In this document: positions 12,201 through 15,882 of the stretch, piece after piece | How positions within the stretch are numbered: position 1 is the first letter of the stretch | How the letters are laid out: every line of letters begins with the position of its first letter | Assembly (NCBI GenBank): GCA_937881505.1 | Contig: CALGEM010000065.1 | Span: forward strand, 1 to 17,096 | Direction of reading: 5' to 3' | Length of the DNA stretch: 17,096 bases | Source of the DNA: an uncultured euryarchaeote | GTDB lineage: Archaea; Thermoplasmatota; Poseidoniia; Poseidoniales; Poseidoniaceae | Translations under genes and position numbers: made by a program | The notes under the pieces: model-generated | What the model was told of the DNA's origin: nothing | The model's database searches: none | Seen by the model: the letters and a program-made list of their open reading frames with translations, nothing else

Positions 12201-15200
12201 GTTGTCATTGCTGTTCCATTTGTCAATGTGAGCGAGGTTGAACCATAACTAATCGAAGGTGCAATGTCGTTGACGACAATGGTGATGCTTGCAGTGTCAG
12301 TACCACCTGTGTTGGTTGCTGTGATCGTGTAAGAAGCGGAGGATGTTACCGCAGTTGGCGTTCCACTGATGGCACCAGTAGATGTATCAAGCGACAAGCC
12401 GGTTGGGAGTGATGGAGATACGGAATACGAGACAACTGCACCGCCACTCGACGAAACTGTTGCAGTGGTCATGGCTGTTCCCTTTGTTAGCGTGTAGGAA
12501 GTCGTGCCATAGCTAATGGAAGGTGCAATATCGTTGACAACAATGGTCACGCTTGCTGTGTCTGTACCACCGGTGTTCGTTGCCGTAATCGTGTACGATG
12601 CAGAGGACGTGACTGCCGTTGGCGTTCCGCTAATCGCGCCAGTTGAGGTGTCAAGCGACAAGCCGGCTGGAAGAGATGGAGATACGGAATACGAGACAAC
12701 GGTACCGCCACTCGAGGTGACCGTTGCAGTTGTCATGGCAGTTCCCTTGGTCAAGGTGAAGGAGTTCGTGCTGTAAGTAATCGACGGAGCAACATCATTG
12801 ACGACGATTGTAACGCTCGCAGTATCTGTACCACCCGTGTTGGTAGCCGTGATCGTGTAGGATGCTGAGGTGGTAACTGCCGTTGGCGTTCCACTGATCG
12901 CACCTGTAGAAGTGTCAAGCGACAAGCCGGCTGGGAGGGATGGAGATACGGCGTAAGAAACAACGGTACCGCCACTCGAGGTGACTGTTGCAGTTGTCAT
13001 AGCGGTTCCCTTGGTCAATGTGAAGGAGTTCGTACTGTACGTAATCGATGGAGCAACATCGTTGACGACGATGGTCACACTTGCAGTATCCGTACCGCCA
13101 GAGTTGGTTGCTGTAATCGTATAGGAAGCAGAGGATGTGACTGCGGTTGGCGTTCCACTGAGCGTACCTGTTGATGTATCAAGAGACAAGCCCGCCGGGA
13201 GTGATGGAGAGACCGAATACGAGACAACTGCACCACCGGTTGAGGTGACTGCAGTCGTTGTCATGGCGGTTCCCTTGGTGAGAGTAAACGAGGTTGTGCT
13301 GTAAGCGATTGACGGAGCGATGTCGTTGACAGTGATGGAGATCGACGCAGTATCGGACCCACCAGTGTTGGTTGCCGTAATGGTGTAGGAAGCAGAGGAA
13401 GTGACTGCCGTTGGTGTTCCACTGATTGTACCGGTTGAAGTATTAAGCGACAGGCCTGCAGGCAAGGATGGAGATACGGAATATGAGACGACTGTACCGC
13501 CGTTTGTTGTAGGTGAAACTGCGGTCATTGCTGTTCCCTTGGTCAAAGTGAACGAGTTTGGACTGTAGTCCAGGTCAGAAGGAGCAATATCGTTGACAAC
13601 AATTGTCACGCTAGCAGTGTCTGTACCACCCGTGTTGGTAGCGGTGATGGTGTAGGAGGCGGAAGAGGTAACAGCTGTGGGAGTTCCACTGATCGCACCT
13701 GTTGAGGTATCAAGAGAAAGCCCTGCAGGGAGCGATGGAGAGACCGAAAACGAGACGATCGTTCCACCGTTTGCAGTTGGCGTCACGGTCGTCATTTGCG
13801 TTCCCTTGGTCAAGGTGAACGTGTTTGGACTGTAATCCAGATCTGTAGGTGCAGCGTCGTTGACGACAATCGTGAGAGCCACAGTATCGGTACCGCCCGT
13901 ATTCGTCGCTGAAACGGTGTAGGATGCAGATGAGGTAATTGCTGTTGGCGTTCCCCAAATCGTACCGTTACTCGTTTCGAACGTCAGGCCTGCTGGAAGT
14001 GATGGAGAAATCGACCAGGTGACAACCGCTCCTCCGTTCACTGTCGGTGTTGATGCAGTCATTGCAACATCTTTGGTGAGTGTGTAGGATGTTTGAGAAT
14101 ATGAGATAATAGGTAGCGCATCATTGACGACGATCGTAATCGTTGTCGTATCGCTTCCACCACTGTTGGTCGCTGTAATGGTGTACACTGCAGAGCTAGT
14201 GATTGCTGTTGGCGTTCCACTGATGTCACCCGTTGATGTATTGAGGGTAATTCCAGCCGGGAGCGACGGGGATACGGACCAAGATACGACTTGCCCCGTA
14301 CCGTAAAGTGTTGGACTTGCTGTCGACATTGCAGTTCCTTTCGTCAGTGTATACGAATTCGGAGAATATCCGATGAGAGGTTGGACATCGTTGACAACAA
14401 TCGTAACCGATGCCGTGTCTGTGCCACCTGTGTTGGTTGCCGTTACGGTATACGATGCAGAGGCTGTGACTGTGGTTGGTGTTCCTGAGATTGCACCGGT
14501 TGTACTGGACAAGGTAAGGCCTGCCGGGAGAGAAGGCGAAACAGACCAAGAAGTGACTACTCCACCGCTCGAAGTTGGTGAAACCGTGGTCATTGCGGTG
14601 CCCTTGGTCAACGCAGGAATAGAAGAATAACTGATGATTGGAGCAACATCGTTAACTTGAATCGTGATTGTTGTTGTAATACTACCTCCGGTGTTTGTAC
14701 CAGTGACTGTGTACGTTGCTTGAGGTGTGACAGCCGTTGGCGTTCCACTGAGCGCACCATCGGAAGATGCAATCGATAGCCCAGCTGGGAGCGAAGGAGA
14801 TACGGACCACGTGGTGACCGTACCACCGGTCGTAGTTGGCGTTGTTGTGTTCATTGTGGTACCTTTCGTCAAAATGAATGAACTAGGATTGTACGTAATG
14901 GACGTTGGAGCAACGTCATTGACGACGATCGTGAGAGTTGCTGTATCCGTACCAGCGGTGTTGGTCGCAGTAACAGTGTACGAAGAAGAGGAGGCAACTG
15001 CTGTTGGTGTTCCACTAATGGTTCCGTTTGCGGTGTTCAAAGACAAACCTGAAGGTAGCGATGGAGAAATCGAGTAGGAATCGACCGTACCTGCATAGAT
15101 TGTTGGCGTTACAGATGTCATTGCAGTACCGACGGAAAGCGTGAATGTGTTCGGAGAGTAATTTATGACTGGCAATGGTTCGTTGACTGTAATTGTTACA

Positions 15201-15721
15201 GTTGCCGTATCGTAACCGTTCGAGTTGCTTGCATTGACCGTGTAGGCTGTTTGCGAAGAGAGAGCTGTTGGTGTTCCCGAGATAGCCCCTGTTGTTGATG
15301 ATAAGGTAAGACCTGCTGGGAGGGAAGGAGAGATCGACCAAGATGTTACGGTTCCAGTCACAGACGGTGTAACCGTGTTCATTGCCGTACCTTGCGTCAA
15401 GGAAAACGTGTTTGGCGAGTACGAGATGGATGGTGCAGACCGTCCAGACGTCGACATTGGTGCTGGCGGGAGCGATGCGAGTTCGGCCGGAACTTCCTCT
15501 TCACCAAACCAGTTGATCGGGTTCATTATCGCAAAATCCCATTCAAACGAATCGTATGAAATCATAACGCTGAATCCGCTTCCCTCGTCTTCGGAAGTAG
15601 GGGATGATGGAGGCGTTTGTACGATGGCCGCTGAGAGCGACATAGTGATCATGAGGATAACCAAAAACAACGACTTGAACGTCATCAATTTCGAACTTCG
15701 GGATAGTGCAGACTGACCCAT
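1..15721 (-). CDS. Giant membrane-anchored surface protein with about 52 He_PIG Ig-like repeats (3' end beyond window)
   Basis: One frame stays open from the ATG at 15721 to the left edge, giving at least 5,240 residues without a stop. I checked the frame at the start, through the calcium-repeat block, at the membrane segment and at the left edge, and it is the same throughout. Residue map: signal peptide about 1-32; acidic/Pro linker to about 93; 51 tandem Ig-like repeats about 94-4610; Asp/Gly repeats about 4614-4839; one extra Ig-like unit about 4840-4935; second Asp/Gly stretch to about 5003; membrane span about 5004-5026; beta-rich domain to about 5166; Ala/Glu/Lys coiled coil running off the window. 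He_PIG and TSP3-like repeats are known from adhesins and cell-surface proteins. I infer a long extracellular stalk or adhesin with one C-terminal anchor and a cytoplasmic tail. The ligand is unknown. The next start downstream, Met13 at 15685, would also leave an intact signal peptide. Confidence 0.95.
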   Translation of the reverse strand, partial: MGQSALSRSSKLMTFKSLFLVILMITMSLSAAIVQTPPSSPTSEDEGSGFSVMISYDSFEWDFAIMNPINWFGEEEVPAELASLPPAPMSTSGRSAPSISYSPNTFSLTQGTAMNTVTPSVTGTVTSWSISPSLPAGLTLSSTTGAISGTPTALSSQTAYTVNASNSNGYDTATVTITVNEPLPVINYSPNTFTLSVGTAMTSVTPTIYAGTVDSYSISPSLPSGLSLNTANGTISGTPTAVASSSSYTVTATNTAGTDTATLTIVVNDVAPTSITYNPSSFILTKGTTMNTTTPTTTGGTVTTWSVSPSLPAGLSIASSDGALSGTPTAVTPQATYTVTGTNTGGSITTTITIQVNDVAPIISYSSIPALTKGTAMTTVSPTSSGGVVTSWSVSPSLPAGLTLSSTTGAISGTPTTVTASASYTVTATNTGGTDTASVTIVVNDVQPLIGYSPNSYTLTKGTAMSTASPTLYGTGQVVSWSVSPSLPAGITLNTSTGDISGTPTAITSSAVYTITATNSGGSDTTTITIVVNDALPIISYSQTSYTLTKDVAMTASTPTVNGGAVVTWSISPSLPAGLTFETSNGTIWGTPTAITSSASYTVSATNTGGTDTVALTIVVNDAAPTDLDYSPNTFTLTKGTQMTTVTPTANGGTIVSFSVSPSLPAGLSLDTSTGAISGTPTAVTSSASYTITATNTGGTDTASVTIVVNDIAPSDLDYSPNSFTLTKGTAMTAVSPTTNGGTVVSYSVSPSLPAGLSLNTSTGTISGTPTAVTSSASYTITATNTGGSDTASISITVNDIAPSIAYSTTSFTLTKGTAMTTTAVTSTGGAVVSYSVSPSLPAGLSLDTSTGTLSGTPTAVTSSASYTITATNSGGTDTASVTIVVNDVAPSITYSTNSFTLTKGTAMTTATVTSSGGTVVSYAVSPSLPAGLSLDTSTGAISGTPTAVTTSASYTITATNTGGTDTASVTIVVNDVAPSITYSTNSFTLTKGTAMTTATVTSSGGTVVSYSVSPSLPAGLSLDTSTGAISGTPTAVTSSASYTITATNTGGTDTASVTIVVNDIAPSISYGTTSYTLTKGTAMTTATVSSSGGAVVSYSVSPSLPTGLSLDTSTGAISGTPTAVTSSASYTITATNTGGTDTASITIVVNDIAPSISYGSTSLTLTNGTAMTTETVTSTGGAVVSYSVSPSLPAGLSLDTSTGAISGTPTAVTSSASYTITATNTGGTDTASMTIVVNDVIPSNLAYSPNSFTLTKGTQMTTVTPTANGGTIVSYSVSPSLPAGLSLNTSTGTISGTPTAVTSSASYTITATNTGGSDTTSVTIVVNDVIPSDLDYSPNSFTLTKGTQMTTVTPTANGGTITGWSVSPSLPAGLSLDSTTGAISGTPTAVTSSATYTITATNTGGSDTATVTIVVNDIAPSISYGTTSYTLTKGTAMTTATVTSSGGAVVSYSVSPSLPAGLSLDTSTGSISGTPTAVTSSASYTITATNTGGTDTASVTIVVNDIAPSISYGSTSLTLEKGTAMTTETVTSTGGTVVSYAVSPSLPAGLSLDTSTGAISGTPTAVTSSASYTITATNTGGTDTASITIVVNDVAPTISYGTTSLTLTRNSPMTTQTPTVGGGTITSWSVSPSLPAGLSLDSTTGAISGTPTAVASSATYTITATNTGGSDTATVTIVVNDIAPTISYSTTSYTLTKGTAMTTATVTSTGGAVVSYSVSPSLPAGLALDTSTGAISGTPTAVTSSANYTITATNTGGTDTASVTIVVNDIAPSITYSSNSLTLEKGTAMTTISPTSTGGAVVSYAVSPSLPAGLSLDTSTGAISGTPTAITSSATYTITATNTGGSDTATVTIVVNDVAPSITYGTTSLTLEKGTAMTTQTPTSSGGTVTSWSVSPSLPAGLSLDTSTGAISGTPTAITSSASYTVTATNTGGTDTASLTIVVNDVAPSISYSSTSLTLEKGTAMTTLTPTTSGGAITSWSVSPSLPTGLSLDSSTGAISGTPTVVISSAAYTITASNTGGSDTASITIVVNDVIPSDLDYSPNSFTLTKGTQMTTVTPTANGGTITGWSVSPSLPAGLSLDSSTGAISGTPTAVTSSATYTITATNTGGNDTATVTIVVNDIAPSIAYSPSTLTLTKGTAMTNATVTSTGGAVVSYAVSPSLPAGLSLDTSTGAISGTPTAITSSASYTITATNTGGTDTASVTIVVNDIAPSAVTYSPSSLTLINGTTMSTVEPTSGGGAVTNWSISPSLPAGLSFNNTTGAISGTPTAITSSGTYTVTATNTGGSATATLTIQVNMAPPSSITYTPSSFTLTKGTAMTNVTPSASGGTIASWSVSPSLPAGLSLNTANGTISGTPTAVTSSATYTVTATNAGGSATATLTIQVNDIAPSTITYSPSSLTLTKGTTMTTVTPTTSGGTPTSWSVSPSLPAGLALSSTTGAISGTPTAASSSATYTITANNSGGSATATVTILVNDAAPSITYSPSSFTLTNGTAMTTATATNTGGSVTSWSISPALPTGLTFETSNGTIWGTPTEVSSSTSYTVTATNPGGSGTATVTIQVNDVAPSSITYTPNSFTLINGTAMTTATPTSSGGTVTSWSVSPSLPSGLSLDNTTGAISGTPTAITSSATYTITATNTGGSATAVVTIQVNMAPPSSISYNPSSHTLVKGTAMTTVTPTATGGPVSTWTISPSLPAGLSISATTGAISGTPTAISSSTSYTITATNAGGSGTATVTIVVNDIAPSSVSYSPSFLTLTKDSAMTTATPTSLGGAVVSWSLTGTLPAGLSFSTSTGAISGTPTVVSNATTYTVTATNSGGSATATVTILVNDAAPSITYTPSSFTLTKGTAMTTANPTASGGNVTSWSISPALPAGLTFSTANGSISGTPTAVASSANYTITATNAGGSGTATVTIQVNDLSPYSVSYSGSPFTLTKGTAMTTATPSALGGTVTSWAITPALPAGLTFSTSNGEISGTPTALSSSTTYTVYANNTGGSATASVTITVNDAAPFDIVYSGSPFTLSKGTAMTTAMPSSSGGTVTGWSISPSLPAGLAFSTSTGAISGTPTSVSSATNYTVTATNTGGSATVTISILINDAAPSGVAFSGSPFTLTKGVAMTTATPSVSGGTVTSWSVSPALPAGLSLNNSTGAISGTPTAITSSANYTITATNAGGSDSTTVVIVVNDVAPSSIIYSPSSLSLTKGVTMSAVTPQASGGTPTSWSISATLPAGLSFSTSTGTISGTPTALSSIAYYTVTATNTGGSATAVISVQVNVAAPSISYSTSSFTLVKGVPMSTVSPTSSGGPVASWSISPALPAGLTFNNSTGAVGGTPSAVSSSTSYTVTATNAGGTGTATLTIQVNDIAPSSVAYNPTFITLAKDSAMTAATPSSGTGGAVDSWSISPALPAGLSMDTSTGTISGTPTVTSNATTYTVTATNTGGSATTTVTILINDAAPSGITYSPSSFTLTNGVAMTTVIPTASGGNVTSWSISPALPAGLSFSTSNGSISGTPTAVASSANYTITATNAGGSGTATVTIQVNDLSPYSVSYSSSPFTLEKGSAMTPASPSASGGTVTSWAITPALPAGLTFSTSTGEISGTPTVVQSATTYTVYANNTGGSATASITITVNDAVPSNIVYSGSPFTLTKDSTMTNATPTSTGGAVVSWSISPAVPAGLTFDTSTGTISGTPTAVASATNYTVTATNTGGSATTTISILVNDAPPAAVSYGVNSLTLTKNATMTAITPTSSGGTVASWSVSPALPVGLTLDTSTGAISGTPTGINASATYTITATNAGGSNSTTLVIAVNDISPSSVSYSPNSFTIAKNSTMTSVTPTSTGGAVTAWSISPALPAGLSLDTSTGTISGTPTAITSTATYTVTASNSGGSATATVTITVTDEAPSTIAYSPSSITLTKNVALTTITPTSSGGAVTSWSISPALPAGLAFDNTTGAISGTPTAVSNSTSYTITATNAGGSDTATVTIQVNDVAPSSVAYSPSSLTLTKDSAMTTATPTSTGGAVTNWEITPALPAGLSFDNTTGAISGTPTAVSNSTTYTVTATNSGGSSTATVTILVNDAPPSGVTYNPTSVTLTKDVAMTSLMPTVGGGGAATSWSVSPALPAGLSLNATTGEISGTPTAVTPLTNYTITASNAGGSNSTTFTLQVNDVVPTIEYVPNDLSMTNNTASSDLPLSPTITGAGTIVSWTVSPSLPSGLALDAATGEITGTPTELITRTMFTITGANSGGSATAYINITIVDQVPTFEYVPSDLTLTNNTASSDLPISPTLTGPGEFVTWSINPSLPAGLAFDTATGAISGTPTELMTTTNFTITATNTGGTETAYINITIVDQLATIAYSPDDITLNNATVSTDLPLSPTITGDGEILSWSISPSLPAGLAFDTATGEISGTPTELLPRTMFTVTGTNSGGTVSTDLYITVLDTLPVIDYVPSDVELLNNSSVLDMVPISSGGDITAWSITPELSAGLVFDNTTGVISGTPTEITGPITYMITASNDDGSGTAYVTISVQDVVYDTNSEPVYMVNGSTIDPIAPISTINNSQYEIEPELPEGLMFGATNGTIYGTPTEPMPLTNFTIYANSSLFSSSYTVALEVLGDSDGDGEPDALPADYTGDLIEDTDDDGDGVSDVDETACNTDPLDSESTPTDLDGDAVCDALDEDIDGDGIANDVETTGDPITNATNADSDGDGICDGPSAPALPADVCTAGPDAFPNDAAASQDTDGDGVPDELVDGIETELVADTDDDGDDWSDEDEALCGTSSTDASSTPIDGDGDGTCDTVDTDDDGDDWSDEDEALCGTNSKLGTSIPFDGDDDGICDALDTKVLGYSNNGTSAEVFEAVINQSGFEIQPNLTGMEPGTWSIVPALPAGLEFNGSMSRSGESGIISGVPTETSPMTEYTVFANNSQTGVQFTFTMAILADTDNDGLPDGPSATGLEVDQDDDGDGVLDELEVKCGSNPGDVNDVATVDDNGECIDTKSSDEDDDGGLFPWWCCLLLLLLLLLLLLFLRNREKVILVGPEPEYTTSEPNFVSGAGTKEDPFVLKPVKALKAGTTATTKEAILITDMSPDVKVKLLDLAEETNAKRFKMVEIDGSTEEPGFLLQADEEGNLSLRLVFDDSEDPTYPGGTYEGQVKLGKASVYFSWTVEVKEDKRMMNKIRKEQEAAEKAEKEAKAAEEKAAKEAKAAEEKAAKEAKAAEEKAAKEAKAAEEKAAKEAKAAEEKA
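226..643 (-). other. Beta-rich domain after the membrane span, function unknown
   Basis: About 139 residues with alternating hydrophobic strands, for example EKVILVGPEPEY, DPFVLKPVKALKAG, EAILITDM, KRFKMVEID, NLSLRLVFDD and KASVYFSWTVEVKEDKR. The predicted topology puts it in the cytoplasm, between the anchor and the coiled coil. I do not recognise the family. The content suggests a small beta-sandwich. Confidence 0.6.
644..712 (-). other. Transmembrane anchor: WWCC followed by poly-leucine
   Basis: Codons here give GLFPWWCC, then 12 consecutive leucines, then FL and a basic RNR stop-transfer. Acidic sequence lies before it and basic sequence after it. This fits a single span with the N-terminal repeats outside and the C-terminus in the cytoplasm. 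The leucines use several codons (TTG, CTC, CTT, CTG), so selection on the protein rather than slippage of one triplet explains the run. Confidence 0.9.
713..915 (-). other. Second, short Asp/Gly calcium-repeat stretch next to the membrane
   Basis: Includes DTDNDGLPDG, DQDDDGDGVLDELEVKCG, then DVNDVATVDDNGECIDT and an acidic run SSDEDDDGG directly before the membrane segment. Same TSP3-like type as the larger block, with two cysteines. Confidence 0.8.
916..1204 (-). other. Isolated Ig-like (He_PIG-type) unit between calcium-repeat blocks
   Basis: Residues about 4840-4935 contain GTWSIVPALPAGLEF, SGIISGVPTE and MTEYTVFANNS. These are the same landmarks as the main array, with divergent sequence between them. 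The unit is cut off from the array by the calcium-repeat block, so it is an old, diverged member or a membrane-proximal cap. Confidence 0.75.
1205..1885 (-). other. Asp/Gly calcium-binding-type repeats (TSP3-like)
   Basis: About 225 residues packed with DxDGDGxxD motifs: DSDGDGEPD, DTDDDGDGVSDVDE, DLDGDAVCD, DIDGDGIAND, DSDGDGICD, DTDGDGVPDE, DTDDDGDDWSDEDE (twice), DGDGDGTCD and DGDDDGICD. This is the pattern of thrombospondin type 3 and EF-hand-like calcium loops in extracellular stalks. Unlike the Ig array it contains several cysteines in ALCGT, TCD, ICD and VCD contexts, which may pair. I infer a stiff, calcium-dependent spacer near the membrane end of the protein. Confidence 0.85.
1251..1490 (-). 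repeat. Tandem duplication of a 40-residue calcium-repeat module
   Basis: The stretch coding DDDGDDWSDEDEALCGT occurs twice exactly 120 bp apart. The landmark ggttccacag is at 1271 and 1391. DNA identity between the copies is high, with most differences at third positions. This looks like a fairly recent duplication inside the calcium-repeat block. Confidence 0.8.
1890..15440 (-). repeat. Array of 51 tandem He_PIG Ig-like repeats, period about 266 bp
   Basis: I counted 51 occurrences of the GTPT-coding motif between 15268 and 1967, spaced 252-274 bp and mostly 261-270 bp, or about 89 residues. A typical unit reads SYSPNSFTLTKGTAM, then a short Thr/Gly segment, WS(I/V)SP(A/S)LPAGL, a D-S-TG stretch, (A/T)ISGTPTAV, YTVTATNTGG, TATVTI-VND. 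This is the He_PIG (putative Ig, PF05345) signature, which overlaps cadherin-like CADG models. Each unit should form one beta-sandwich. The middle units lack cysteine and are strongly Thr/Ser/Val-rich, which fits an extracellular stalk. Units at both ends of the array are more divergent than the middle ones. Confidence 0.93.
4300..7300 (-). repeat. Higher-order repeat: block of about 7 Ig-like units duplicated with ~1.87-kb offset
   Basis: Units pair up across about 1,867 bp with shared oddities not seen in neighbours. The YTVYANNTG unit at about 4806-5060 matches 6674-6930, including the same SWAITPALPAG-type start. The NYTVTATNTGG unit at about 4560 matches about 6430. The TWMV-antisense unit at about 5091 with EVTSWSIS (5225-5280) matches about 6962-7150. 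The YTTANS unit at about 5410 matches about 7275. YSTS units at about 3820, 5690 and 7550 continue the same spacing. This shows duplication of multi-unit segments. Confidence 0.6.
15626..15721 (-). other. Signal peptide of the giant protein
   Basis: Residues 1-32 have a basic/polar n-region (SALSRSSKLMTFK), a hydrophobic core (SLFLVILMITMSL) and a small-residue end (SAA) suitable for signal peptidase. An acidic, Ser/Pro-rich linker follows. An in-frame ATG at 15685 (Met13) would give a shorter but still complete signal peptide, so the exact start is not settled. Confidence 0.85.
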
Positions 15722-15740
15722 ATTTTCATGTCGGACGGTC

Positions 15741-15750
15741 CTTATAGTTA
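15741..15750 (-). promoter_or_regulatory. TATA-like element placed for a leaderless start of the giant gene
   Basis: The minus strand reads TAACTATAAG here. The centre of TATAA is about 24-25 bp before the A of ATG at 15721, close to the 25-27 bp spacing of archaeal TATA boxes from the transcription start. No Shine-Dalgarno site lies 5-10 bp before the ATG. That supports transcription starting at or next to the start codon. A second AT-rich candidate (ATTTTATTAAAAG, 15809-15821) lies further upstream. Confidence 0.4.
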
Positions 15751-15781
15751 ATTGATACCCTCTTATCACTGGTTTTCAGGC

Positions 15782-15789
15782 AAAAAAAA
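15782..15789 (-). terminator. Oligo-T terminator after the HHH gene
   Basis: Eight T in a row on the minus strand, about 95 bp after the TGA at 15883 and before the giant gene. No convincing stem precedes it. Archaeal intrinsic termination needs only a T tract, so this is a plausible end for the upstream transcript and argues that the giant gene has its own promoter. Confidence 0.5.
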
Positions 15790-15882
15790 CCGATTATGAG
15801 AGGCGCCGCTTTTAATAAAATCAATTCAATAATTTAATGCTTCCTTGTTACAACAGCGGTACCAATTTCCGAAATTTTCATG

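Larger units (their letters stand above)
15722..15882. other. Intergenic spacer of 161 bp
   Basis: The only substantial non-coding stretch in the window. It is clearly more AT-rich than the flanking genes and holds the T tract, the TATA-like box, a small AATTT-CCG-AAATT inverted repeat just after the upstream stop, and a GGCGCC palindrome at 15802-15807. An out-of-frame ATG at 15729 would give only a 14-residue peptide. An in-frame GTG at 15769 could extend the giant protein by 16 residues but would spoil the signal peptide. Confidence 0.7.

Noticed and set aside
2682..15077. Many plus-strand open frames of 60-200 codons rich in Val/Ala/Pro (for example at 2682-3284, 8094-8621, 9624-9950)
   Set aside because: They are the antisense of the Ig-like array. 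All repeat the same VAVTVY/GVPEIAPV pattern at the array period, and the biased codon use of the repeats removes stops in that frame.
1890..15440. CRISPR-like or non-coding satellite array
   Set aside because: The period (about 266 bp) is a multiple of three within variation, differences fall mostly at third positions, and a single frame crosses the whole array. It is a protein repeat.
1..15721. Assembly artefact joining unrelated repeat copies
   Set aside because: A collapsed or mis-joined repeat would often break the frame. Here it stays open and units differ individually. Unit number could still be wrong, so I count it only as 'in this window'.
15802..15807. GGCGCC palindrome as a stem for the T-tract terminator
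   Set aside because: It lies upstream of the T tract on the minus strand but has no loop and no adjoining stem; the T tract is the only supported signal.
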